This document shows, piece after piece, positions 1 to 7,133 of a stretch of DNA of 15,903 nucleotides. The stretch comes from CAXDRM01 sp963991775 (lineage in GTDB: Bacteria; Pseudomonadota; Alphaproteobacteria; Rickettsiales; JABIRX01), in the NCBI GenBank assembly GCA_963991775.1, contig CAXDRM010000025.1:1-15903 (forward strand), in the 5' to 3' direction. Within the stretch, counting starts at the first letter, position 1; each line of letters starts with the position of its first letter. Position numbers and translations under genes: made by a program. The notes under the pieces are model-generated. The model was not told where the DNA came from and did not search any database. It saw only the letters and a list, made by a program, of their open reading frames with translations.

Positions 1-55
1 ACGAGAAGGAGGTCGTACGGTAGGTTCTGGAGTTGTTGCTAAAATTATTGAGTAG
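1..55 (+). CDS. tuf: Elongation factor Tu, 3' end only (partial)
   Basis: Only the last 17 codons and a TAG stop at 53-55 are inside the window; the first whole codon begins at position 2. The translated tail REGGRTVGSGVVAKIIE matches the highly conserved C-terminus of EF-Tu (domain 3), the GTPase that delivers aminoacyl-tRNA to the ribosome. The match is short but very characteristic, and the position is right: in many proteobacteria a tuf copy lies just before tRNA-Trp, secE and nusG. The tRNA gene starts 14 nt after the stop with no terminator between, so tuf and the tRNA are probably co-transcribed. Whether a second tuf copy exists cannot be judged here. Confidence 0.93.
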   Translation, partial: REGGRTVGSGVVAKIIE

Positions 56-69
56 TCACTCTTAATTTT

Positions 70-145
70 GGGAGTGTAGCTCAATTGGTAGAGCGCCGGT
101 CTCCAAAACCGGAGGTTAGGGGTTCGATCCCTCTCGCTCCTGCCA
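70..145 (+). tRNA. trpT: tRNA-Trp (anticodon CCA)
   Basis: A full 76-nt cloverleaf can be folded. The acceptor strands are 70-76 and 135-141. The D arm is GCUC/GAGC (79-82, 91-94). The anticodon stem is CCGGU/ACCGG (96-100, 108-112) with loop CUCCAAA, giving anticodon CCA at 103-105. The T stem is 118-122/130-134 with loop UUCGAUC. Discriminator G is at 142, and the 3' CCA is encoded at 143-145. Anticodon CCA and G73 are the main TrpRS identity elements. The first acceptor pair is G1-U72 rather than the A1-U72 of the E. coli tRNA. The gene lies between tuf and secE, so it is probably cut from a longer transcript. Confidence 0.97.
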
Positions 146-168
146 AATTAAGCAAGAAGGTTTTTATA

Positions 169-354
169 ATGAAGTTAGCAAATTTTTTTGGCGAAACTAA
201 AAAGGAAGTTTCAAAAATTTCTTGGATAGAGAAAAAGGACTTATTACAAGGAACTTTATCAGTGTTCTTTATTGTAGGCATTTTTTCAATTTTCTTTCTC
301 TTGGTTGATTTGGTTATCTCAAGAACTATAACTTATATTTTAGGAGTATTTTAA
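169..354 (+). CDS. secE: Preprotein translocase subunit SecE
   Basis: This 61-residue protein has the normal length of the short, single-spanning SecE found in most non-enteric bacteria. SecE clamps SecY in the SecYEG channel of the inner membrane. The amphipathic N-terminus carries the family pattern F-x-x-E-x-K-K-E-x-x-K-x-x-W (residues 6-19). One hydrophobic transmembrane helix covers about residues 28-48. The reading frame is open upstream to 85, but that extension is simply translated tRNA-Trp. The ATG at 169 is chosen because AGAAGG at 155-160 lies 8 nt before it and the protein then begins with the conserved SecE sequence. The stop at 352-354 directly abuts the nusG ATG, so the two genes are probably translationally coupled. 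Confidence 0.95.
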   Translation: MKLANFFGETKKEVSKISWIEKKDLLQGTLSVFFIVGIFSIFFLLVDLVISRTITYILGVF

Positions 355-888
355 ATGAGTTTTAAATGGTACGTAGTACAAGCATATTCTGGTTCTGAAA
401 AAAGTGTGATGAATTCTATCACGCAAAGAGCAGACAAGGCAGGTATGTCAAAACAGATTGAAGAAATTTTTGTGCCAATCAAAAAAGTTGTTCAAGTTAA
501 AAAAGGTAAAAAAGTAGAAGTGGAAAAAAACTTCTATCCTGGCTATGTACTAGTTAACATGGATATATCTAATGAGCTATGGCATTTAATTAGACAAATT
601 CCTAAAGTATCAGGTTTTGTTTCGCAAGCAGGTAAACCTCTACCTATTAAAAAATCGGAAGTTGATAATATTATGGGGCAAATGGAAAGCGATTCACTGG
701 CTCTTACTTCAGATGTTGAATATGAAATTGGTGAGGCTGTTAGAGTTACTGATGGTGGTCCTTTTGATAGTTTCTCAGGCACAATTGAGGCAGTTGATCA
801 TGATAAAAAGCAAATCACTGTTTCAGTAGCAATTTTTGGTAGAGCCACTCCGGTGAACCTAGCATATGATCAAGTAGAAAAAATTTAA
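355..888 (+). CDS. nusG: Transcription termination/antitermination protein NusG
   Basis: This 177-residue NusG matches the usual bacterial length. The N-terminal NGN domain (about residues 4-110) contains WYVVQAYSGSE near the start and NFYPGYVLV at 59-67. The C-terminal KOW domain (about 126-177) contains the GEAVRVTDGGPF signature at 126-137. NusG binds the RNA polymerase clamp, suppresses pausing, and through KOW contacts Rho or ribosomal S10. The start codon follows the secE stop with no gap; AGGAG at 342-346, inside secE, serves as ribosome binding site. Pairing with secE and position before the ribosomal protein genes are typical. No anomaly is visible. Confidence 0.98.
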   Translation: MSFKWYVVQAYSGSEKSVMNSITQRADKAGMSKQIEEIFVPIKKVVQVKKGKKVEVEKNFYPGYVLVNMDISNELWHLIRQIPKVSGFVSQAGKPLPIKKSEVDNIMGQMESDSLALTSDVEYEIGEAVRVTDGGPFDSFSGTIEAVDHDKKQITVSVAIFGRATPVNLAYDQVEKI

Positions 889-896
889 AAAAACAC

Positions 897-925
897 TTGA
901 TAGTAACAAAAAAATCATATAGATA
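897..925 (+). promoter_or_regulatory. Possible promoter ahead of rplK
   Basis: In the 60-nt nusG-rplK spacer, TTGATA (897-902) resembles a -35 box. TATAGA (918-923, 15-nt spacing) or TAGATA (920-925, 17-nt spacing) could act as a -10 box. The matches are imperfect and the region is AT-rich, so chance is possible. A separate promoter before rplK is common in other bacteria, which is the main support. Confidence 0.25.
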
Positions 926-948
926 GGTGGACTCTTAATTCTAGTATT

Positions 949-1380
949 ATGGCAAAAAAAGAAGTAATCGGCGAGATAAAATTACAGATCCCTGCGGGTA
1001 GAGCTAATCCTTCTCCTCCAGTTGGTCCTGCATTAGGTCAAAAGGGTCTGAACATTATGGATTTCTGTAATCAATTTAATGAAGCAACTAAAGAATTTGA
1101 AAATGGTATGCCTATACCTGTAGTGATTGAGGCATATGCAGATCGTTCTTTTAGCTTTATCACTAAAACTCCTCCAGCTTCATATTTAATCTTAAAAAAA
1201 TTAAAAATGAAAAGAGGTTCAAGAACCCCTGGCAGAGAAGTTATCAAACAAGTTAAAAAATCTGAATTAACTGATATTGCTGAAGTTAAACAAAAAGATG
1301 TAAATGTTCCTATAGATTCAATAGTTAATATGTTAGCAGGTACTGCTAGATCTATGGGTATTAAAGTTATCGAGGAGTAG
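949..1380 (+). CDS. rplK: 50S ribosomal protein L11
   Basis: This 143-residue protein has the standard L11 length and is complete. The N-terminal domain carries the proline-rich switch NPSPPVGPALGQKGLNI (residues 20-36), where thiostrepton-class drugs and elongation factors act. The C-terminal rRNA-binding domain contains KTPPASYLILKK (73-84) and ends with the conserved GTARSMGI near residues 131-138. L11 binds the GTPase centre of 23S rRNA and is needed for the stringent response through RelA. The start is the ATG at 949. AGGTGG at 925-930 is 18 nt upstream, farther than a normal Shine-Dalgarno spacing, and no closer one is visible. The rplA start lies one base after the stop. Confidence 0.98.
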   Translation: MAKKEVIGEIKLQIPAGRANPSPPVGPALGQKGLNIMDFCNQFNEATKEFENGMPIPVVIEAYADRSFSFITKTPPASYLILKKLKMKRGSRTPGREVIKQVKKSELTDIAEVKQKDVNVPIDSIVNMLAGTARSMGIKVIEE

Positions 1381-1381
1381 A

Positions 1382-2065
1382 ATGGGTAAAAGAATGAAAG
1401 CTATCCAAGATAGCACAGATGTAAATCAAGAATATAACATTGATGAAGCAATTAAGATTGTTAAATCTAATGCTAAAGCAAAATTCGATGAATCAATTGA
1501 TCTTTCAATTAACTTAAATATTGATCCTAAATATCAAGATCAAATGGTTAGAGAAATCGTACAAATGCCAGAAGGTCTTGGTAAGTCGATAAGAGTTGCA
1601 GTTATTGCTAGAAGTGAAAAACACGAAGATGCTCGTAAAGCAGGCGCTGATGTAGTTGGTGCGGATGATTTAGTGGCAGAAATTAAATCAGGTAAAGTTG
1701 ATTTTGACTTTTGTATTGCAACACCAGATATGATGCCTAAAGTTGGGCAATTAGGAAAGGTTCTTGGGCCAAAAGGTTTAATGCCAAATCCTAAATTAGG
1801 TTCAGTAACTCAAGATGTTGCTAAGGCTGTTAAAAACGCTAAAAATGGTCAAGTTGAAATCAAAGCTGAAAAAGCTGGTATTGTGCATAGCCAAGTAGCT
1901 AAAGCTAGTTTTACTGAAGCAAAAATTAAAAATAACTTTATGGCAATTTTTACCGCCATTAAAAATGCAAAGCCAAGTGGTGTTAAAGGTACTTATATTA
2001 AAAGAATATATCTTGGCTCAACTATGGGTTTAAGTGTTCCTGTAGCAATAACCTCATTAATTTAA
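1382..2065 (+). CDS. rplA: 50S ribosomal protein L1
   Basis: This 227-residue protein is full length for L1, which forms the mobile L1 stalk at the E site and in many bacteria represses its own mRNA. Recognisable segments are the N-terminal VNQEYNIDEAIKIVK region, FDESIDLSINLNID (about 35-48), and the strongly conserved LGKVLGPKGLMPNPK loop (about 123-137) that contacts 23S rRNA. The C-terminal GTYIKRIYLGSTMG is also typical. GAGGAG at 1372-1377, inside the last codons of rplK, is the ribosome binding site, and the ATG follows the rplK stop by one base, so translation is probably coupled. I could not recognise an L1-binding mimic in the rplK leader. Confidence 0.98.
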   Translation: MGKRMKAIQDSTDVNQEYNIDEAIKIVKSNAKAKFDESIDLSINLNIDPKYQDQMVREIVQMPEGLGKSIRVAVIARSEKHEDARKAGADVVGADDLVAEIKSGKVDFDFCIATPDMMPKVGQLGKVLGPKGLMPNPKLGSVTQDVAKAVKNAKNGQVEIKAEKAGIVHSQVAKASFTEAKIKNNFMAIFTAIKNAKPSGVKGTYIKRIYLGSTMGLSVPVAITSLI

Positions 2066-2069
2066 AAAA

Positions 2070-2576
2070 ATGAATTTAGAAGAAAAGCAAAGTTTTGTAG
2101 CTAACTTAAAAGAAGATCTTGCTTCTGCTAATATTTTATTAGTAGCTCATTATGCTGGCCTGTCAGTATTGCAAATGAATGAGCTTAGAAGTGAAGCAAA
2201 GAAAAATGCTGTTACTATTAGAGTGGCAAAAAACTCTTTAGTACGTTTAGCAATTAAAGATACAGAATTTGCTGATATTACTGAAGATCTAGCAGGTCCT
2301 ACAGTTTTAATTTTTGCTGATGATATTGTAGCTGCAGCAAAAATCTTAGTTAAATTTGCAAAAGATAATGAAGAACTAGATGTTAAATTTGGTTCTTATA
2401 ACAAATCTAAAATTGGCAATGCAGAAATAGTTAATATTTCTAAAATGCCATCATTAGATGAAATCAGAGCTAAGTTAATTAGCCTGATTCAAACTCCAGC
2501 AAGTAAAATTGTTGGTGTTCTTCAAGCTCCAGCATCACAAAATGTTGGCGTATTGAAAGCTTATTCTGAAAAATAA
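2070..2576 (+). CDS. rplJ: 50S ribosomal protein L10 (stalk base)
   Basis: This 168-residue L10 is of normal length. The N-terminal globular domain, which binds 23S rRNA beside L11, includes the VAHYAGLSV motif (about 25-33), RVAKNSLVRLA (about 51-61) and DLAGPTVLIF (about 74-83). The C-terminal helix (about residues 130-168, with A-x-L-I-x-L-I-Q-T-P) is where L7/L12 dimers attach. The ATG lies 4 nt after the rplA stop and is preceded only by A/T, with no Shine-Dalgarno sequence. Initiation therefore probably relies on coupling to rplA. There is no room for the long L10 leader that controls rplJL in E. coli. Confidence 0.97.
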   Translation: MNLEEKQSFVANLKEDLASANILLVAHYAGLSVLQMNELRSEAKKNAVTIRVAKNSLVRLAIKDTEFADITEDLAGPTVLIFADDIVAAAKILVKFAKDNEELDVKFGSYNKSKIGNAEIVNISKMPSLDEIRAKLISLIQTPASKIVGVLQAPASQNVGVLKAYSEK

Positions 2577-2602
2577 TTGGTTAACATAGACGAGGTTATA
2601 AC

Positions 2603-2980
2603 ATGGCTGATTTAAATAAAGTTGTTGAAGATTTGTCTGCTCTTACAGTTGTAGAAGCTGCAGAACTTTCAAAACTACTAGAAGAAAAATGGGGTGTTTC
2701 TGCTGCTGCTCCTGTAGCTGTAGCTGCTGGTGGCGCTGTTCCTGCGGGCGAAGCTGCTGCTGAAGAAAAAACTGAATTCACTATTTTCTTAACATCTTTT
2801 GGTGACAAGAAAATTAATGTAATTAAAGAAGTAAGAACAATTACTGGTCTTGGTCTTAAAGAAGCTAAAGACTTAGTTGAAGCTGCTCCTAAAGAAGTTA
2901 AATCTGGTGTATCTAAAGAAGACGCTGATAAATTTAAGGAAGCACTTGAAGCTGCAGGTGCTACTGTAGAGCTTAAATAA
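2603..2980 (+). CDS. rplL: 50S ribosomal protein L7/L12
   Basis: This 125-residue L7/L12 shows all three parts of the family. A helical dimerisation and L10-binding domain covers about 1-33 (VVEDLSALTVVEAAELSKLL). An Ala/Gly/Val-rich flexible hinge covers about 34-55. The globular C-terminal domain covers about 56-125, with the factor-binding helix GLGLKEAKDLVEAAP (83-97). The multiple copies on the stalk recruit and stimulate EF-Tu, EF-G, IF2 and release factors. GAGG at 2592-2595 gives an acceptable ribosome binding site 7 nt before the ATG. The gene's last codons form one arm of a 12-bp hairpin reaching into the rpoB leader. Confidence 0.98.
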   Translation: MADLNKVVEDLSALTVVEAAELSKLLEEKWGVSAAAPVAVAAGGAVPAGEAAAEEKTEFTIFLTSFGDKKINVIKEVRTITGLGLKEAKDLVEAAPKEVKSGVSKEDADKFKEALEAAGATVELK

Positions 2981-2994
2981 GCTTAGGCTCTACA
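2965..2994 (+). promoter_or_regulatory. Hairpin across the rplL stop codon (candidate attenuator or RNase III site)
   Basis: The left arm TGTAGAGCTTAA (2965-2976) pairs with TTAGGCTCTACA (2983-2994): 12 continuous pairs, one of them a U-G wobble, closing a 6-nt loop AUAAGC. The rplL TAA stop lies at 2978-2980 within the loop. The sequence after the stem (CCCTTCTTCTTGTT) is pyrimidine-rich but lacks a pure U run, so a leaky attenuator or processing signal is more likely than a full terminator. In E. coli the rplL-rpoB interval holds both an attenuator and an RNase III site; equivalence here is inference. Confidence 0.55.
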
Positions 2995-3034
2995 ACCCTT
3001 CTTCTTGTTACATTAATATTTAAAAAATCTTCAC

Positions 3035-6000
3035 ATGAACAATCTAAAGCAAAATGTAGATACTCTAACTTATCGTAAAAGTTATGGTAAGATTAAGGAT
3101 GTTGTAAATTTACCAAACCTTATCGAGGTACAAAAAAATTCATACCAAAGATTTGTTGATTGCAGCAATTCTGAGCTTGAAAATGACCTTGGTAAAGTTT
3201 TTGCTTCAGTTTTTCCTATCAATGATTTTACCGGTCTTTCAACCATCGAATTTATCGATTATAAATTAGAAAGACCTAAATATAACATATCTGAATGTCT
3301 TAAAAGAGGTGTTACTTATTCTGCACCTATTAAGGCAACTTTACGTTTGATTGTTTGGGTTATTGACGAAGATACTGGTTCTAAAGAAGTAAAAAGTATT
3401 AAAGAACAAGAAGTATATTTTGGCGAAATACCTTTAATGACCAATAAAGGTACTTTCGTTATTAATGGTACAGAAAGAGTTATTGTTTCTCAGCTTCACC
3501 GTTCACCAGGAGTATTTTTTGATCATGATAAGGGTAAAGCAACTAACCAAGCAAAATTGCTTTATTCTGCACGTGTTATTCCTTACCGTGGTTCATGGTT
3601 AGATTTTGAGTTTGATACAAAAGATCTATTATATTTCAGAATAGACAGACGTAGAAAAATCATCTCCACAACTTTCATGCGTGCTTTAGGTTTAAGCTCA
3701 ACTGAAATTTTTGAGATTTTCTACAAAATTAAAAGCTACAGCAAAACTGCTAAAGGTTTTGAAGTTGATTTTGACTTAGCTGCCAATAAAGGTAAAATAG
3801 CTCAGTTTGATTTAGTATCTGCCGCAGATGGTAAAGTTAAACTTAAAAAAGACGAAAAAATCTCTGCACTAGCTATTAAAAAGCTTAAAGATGCTAAATT
3901 AGACAGAATCATTGTTCAAGATGAGGACTTGCTTGGTTATGTGGTAGCAGAAGATTATAAAGAGGGTGAAGAGGTTCTTTTAAAAGCTGGTGAAGCAATT
4001 AGCGACGAAAATATTGCTCATCTTAATAAATTTAAAGAGATTAGATTATTCCCGGTAAATCAAGGGGGTAATTACCCATATATTTATAACAGCTTCATTA
4101 CTGATAAAAATCAAACAGAAGAAGAAGCTTTAATTGATATCTATAAAGTATTACGTCCAGGTGATCCTCCATCAGTTGATGCTGCTAAAGAAATTTTCTC
4201 ATCATTATTTTTCACTGAAGATAAATATGATCTTTCTGCTGTAGGTAGAATGAAAATCAATGAACGTCTTGGCTTAGATATAGCTGAAGATATTACTTTG
4301 CTTACTAAAGAAGATATTATCAAAACTTTAGTAACGCTAGTGCAAATGAAGATCGATAATGCTGAAAGTGATGATATTGATCATTTAGGTAATAGAAGAG
4401 TTAGATCTGTTGGTGAGCTAGTTGAAAATCAATTCAGAATTGGTTTAGTAAGAGTGCAACGTGCTATCCAAGAAAGAATGAACTCAGTTGAAATTGACAC
4501 TGTGTTGCCGCAAGAACTAATCAATGTTAAACCTTTGATTGCAACTTTAAGAGAGTTCTTTGGTACTTCACAATTATCACAATTTATGGATCAAACTAAT
4601 CCACTATCTGAAATTACTCATAAGAGAAGATTATCTGCTCTTGGACCAGGTGGTTTATCTCGTGACCGTGCTGGCTTTGAAGTAAGAGACGTACATACTT
4701 CTCACTATGGTAGAATTTGTCCAATTGAGACTCCTGAAGGTCCAAATATTGGTTTGATTAACTCAATTGCAACTTATGCAAAAGTTAATAAATATGGTTT
4801 TATTGAAAGCCCATATCGTAGAGTGGTTGACGGTAAAGTAACTGATGAAGTTGTATATTTATCTGCAACTAGTGAAGCTGGTTACATTATTGCTCAAGCA
4901 AATGAAGAAATTAAAGCTGATGGTAGCTTTGTTGAAGAATTGCATAATTGCCGCTATGACGGTAATTTTATGATGGTTCCTTCAGAAAAAATTGATTATA
5001 TCGATTTATCACCTAAACAAGTGGTTTCTGTAGCAGCATCATTAATCCCATTCTTAGAAAATGACGATGCGAACCGTGCCTTAATGGGCTCAAACATGCA
5101 ACGTCAAGCTGTGCCATTATTATATCCAGATGCGCCAATTGTTGGTACTGGTATGGAAAAAACTGTAGCAGCTGATTCTTCTGCTTGTTTAACTGTTAAA
5201 AATGACGGTGTTATCGAAAAAGTTGATTCATCAAAAGTATTCATCAAAGTTGAAGATGAAGAAAGTGAAGAATTAGTCGAAATCTATGATCTAGATAAAT
5301 ATCAACGTTCTAACCAAGATACTTGTATTAACCAAAAGCCAATCGTTAAAGTTGGTCAAAAAGTTAAAAAGGGTGATGTTATTGCTGACGGTCCAAGTAC
5401 TAAAAATGGTGAGTTAGCTCTTGGTAGAAACGTATTAGTTGGTTTCATGTCATGGAATGGCTATAATTTTGAGGATTCGATCATTATCTCAGAAAAAATC
5501 GTTCGTGATGATATTTTCTCATCTATCCATATTGAGCAATATGAAATTACTGCTCGTGACACTAGATTAGGTTCAGAGGAAGTAACTCGTGATATTCCTA
5601 ATGTTGGTGAAGAAGCATTACGTAATCTTGATGAGGTTGGTATTGTTAATGTTGGTGCTGATGTTAAAGGTGGTGATATTTTAGTAGGTAAAGTTACTCC
5701 TAAAAGTGAATCACCAACTACTCCTGAAGAAAAACTTCTTAGAGCAATATTCGGTGAGAAAGCAGCTGATGTAAAAGATTCATCATTATATGTGCCACCT
5801 GGAGTAAAAGGTACAGTAATTGATGTTAGAGTATTCACTAGAAGAGGTGTTGAAAAAGACCAAAGAACTTTAACTATTGAAAGACAAAGAGCTGGTAAGC
5901 TTACTTCTGATAAAGAAGAGAAAGTTAGAATTCTTGAAAAGCATTTAATCCAAAAAATTTCTGAATTATGCAATGGCAAAACAGTTGCTAAAGCATTAGG

Positions 6001-7111
6001 CGGAATTTCTTCTGGTGCTAAATTAAAACAAACTGATATTGCAGCTCTTTCAATTGCAAACCTGAAGAAGCTTTCTGTTAAAGAAGATAAGGTTAATGAC
6101 AAAATAGAAGCTTTAATCAAAAAATTCGATAAAGTTACCGCAGATCTTGAAAAAGAGCTTACTGATGATATCGAAAAAGTTCAAAGTGGTGATGATTTAC
6201 CACAAGGTGTACTTAAAACTGTTAAAGTATTTGTAGCAGTTAAAAGAAAATTACAACCTGGAGATAAAATGGCAGGTCGTCATGGAAATAAAGGTGTAGT
6301 TTCTAAAATCGTACCAATTGAAGATATGCCTTATCTTGAAGATGGAACACAACTTGATATCTTATTAAATCCTCTAGGTGTACCTTCGCGAATGAATGTC
6401 GGACAAATCTTAGAGACTCATTTAGGTTTTGCTTCTTATCAAACTGGTAGAAATATTTCTAAATTAGTTGAAGATGCTACTTCTAAAGCTGAGCTTGAAA
6501 AACTTAGAAAAGAAGTTATCGCAGCTTATGATGATCAAGGTGCAGAAGAATTAGTTAATGAGCTTGATGATAAGGACTTTACAGAATTCTCTAAAAATCT
6601 TTCTCGTGGTATCCCAATTGCTACTCCAGTATTTGACGGTGCTAAAGAGGCTGATATTGTTAAAGCTTACAAACAAGCTGGTTTAGATGCTTCTGGGCAA
6701 ATGGATGTTTATGATGGTAAAACTGGTTTAAAATTCGATCGTAAAGTAACCGTTGGCTATATTTATATCTTAAAACTTCACCATTTAGTTGATGATAAAA
6801 TACACGCTCGTTCAATTGGACCATACAGTCTAGTGACACAGCAGCCACTTGGTGGTAAATCACATTTTGGTGGACAAAGATTCGGTGAAATGGAATGTTG
6901 GGCACTGCAAGCTTATGGTGCATCATATACTCTACAAGAAATGCTCACTGTGAAATCAGATGATGTTGCAGGAAGAATCAAATTATACGAATCTGTAGTT
7001 AGAGGTGACTGTAATTTTGAGTATGGAGTTCCAGAATCATTTAATGTGATGATTAAGGAATTAAAATCTCTTTGTTTAAATGTTGATTTAGAACAAGAAG
7101 ACGTAGCTTAG
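3035..7111 (+). CDS. rpoB: DNA-directed RNA polymerase subunit beta
   Basis: This 1358-residue beta subunit is full length (E. coli 1342) and uninterrupted. The N-terminal lobes begin with NLIEVQKNSYQRF. The rifampicin pocket lies at about residues 510-536, with SQLSQFMDQTNPLSEITHKR; the residues equivalent to E. coli D516, H526 and S531 are D519, H529 and S534, i.e. the sensitive type. E813 and D814 sit in GYNFEDSI. The catalytic-core lysines are K1078 and K1086 in QPGDKMAGRHGNKG. The conserved C-terminus includes PLGGKSHFGGQRFGEMECWA and YTLQEMLTVKSDD. The ATG at 3035 is the first in frame after a TAA at 3014-3016; it lacks a clear Shine-Dalgarno sequence. rpoC follows after 22 nt, and the subunits are separate, unlike the fused rpoB-rpoC reported in Wolbachia. 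Confidence 0.99.
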   Translation: MNNLKQNVDTLTYRKSYGKIKDVVNLPNLIEVQKNSYQRFVDCSNSELENDLGKVFASVFPINDFTGLSTIEFIDYKLERPKYNISECLKRGVTYSAPIKATLRLIVWVIDEDTGSKEVKSIKEQEVYFGEIPLMTNKGTFVINGTERVIVSQLHRSPGVFFDHDKGKATNQAKLLYSARVIPYRGSWLDFEFDTKDLLYFRIDRRRKIISTTFMRALGLSSTEIFEIFYKIKSYSKTAKGFEVDFDLAANKGKIAQFDLVSAADGKVKLKKDEKISALAIKKLKDAKLDRIIVQDEDLLGYVVAEDYKEGEEVLLKAGEAISDENIAHLNKFKEIRLFPVNQGGNYPYIYNSFITDKNQTEEEALIDIYKVLRPGDPPSVDAAKEIFSSLFFTEDKYDLSAVGRMKINERLGLDIAEDITLLTKEDIIKTLVTLVQMKIDNAESDDIDHLGNRRVRSVGELVENQFRIGLVRVQRAIQERMNSVEIDTVLPQELINVKPLIATLREFFGTSQLSQFMDQTNPLSEITHKRRLSALGPGGLSRDRAGFEVRDVHTSHYGRICPIETPEGPNIGLINSIATYAKVNKYGFIESPYRRVVDGKVTDEVVYLSATSEAGYIIAQANEEIKADGSFVEELHNCRYDGNFMMVPSEKIDYIDLSPKQVVSVAASLIPFLENDDANRALMGSNMQRQAVPLLYPDAPIVGTGMEKTVAADSSACLTVKNDGVIEKVDSSKVFIKVEDEESEELVEIYDLDKYQRSNQDTCINQKPIVKVGQKVKKGDVIADGPSTKNGELALGRNVLVGFMSWNGYNFEDSIIISEKIVRDDIFSSIHIEQYEITARDTRLGSEEVTRDIPNVGEEALRNLDEVGIVNVGADVKGGDILVGKVTPKSESPTTPEEKLLRAIFGEKAADVKDSSLYVPPGVKGTVIDVRVFTRRGVEKDQRTLTIERQRAGKLTSDKEEKVRILEKHLIQKISELCNGKTVAKALGGISSGAKLKQTDIAALSIANLKKLSVKEDKVNDKIEALIKKFDKVTADLEKELTDDIEKVQSGDDLPQGVLKTVKVFVAVKRKLQPGDKMAGRHGNKGVVSKIVPIEDMPYLEDGTQLDILLNPLGVPSRMNVGQILETHLGFASYQTGRNISKLVEDATSKAELEKLRKEVIAAYDDQGAEELVNELDDKDFTEFSKNLSRGIPIATPVFDGAKEADIVKAYKQAGLDASGQMDVYDGKTGLKFDRKVTVGYIYILKLHHLVDDKIHARSIGPYSLVTQQPLGGKSHFGGQRFGEMECWALQAYGASYTLQEMLTVKSDDVAGRIKLYESVVRGDCNFEYGVPESFNVMIKELKSLCLNVDLEQEDVA

Positions 7112-7133
7112 TAATTATAAATTAAGAGGAAAC

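Noticed and set aside
57..76. CACTC/GAGTG inverted repeat between the tuf end and the tRNA acceptor strand
   Set aside because: Only 5 bp, and it competes with the much stronger acceptor stem. The right arm is explained by the tRNA, so it is probably chance.
85..168. Upstream extension of the secE frame from the ATG at 85
   Set aside because: It would translate the tRNA-Trp gene. The ATG at 169 has a well-placed AGAAGG and yields a SecE of normal length and sequence.
4562..4642. Rifampicin-resistance substitutions in RpoB
   Set aside because: The cluster was read through, and the positions matching E. coli D516, H526 and S531 carry the normal residues. Nothing suggests resistance in this segment.
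5461..6120. Open frame of 219 codons on the minus strand inside rpoB
   Set aside because: It lies wholly opposite a highly conserved part of rpoB, its protein shows no recognisable motif, and its composition is that expected of a reverse-complement shadow.
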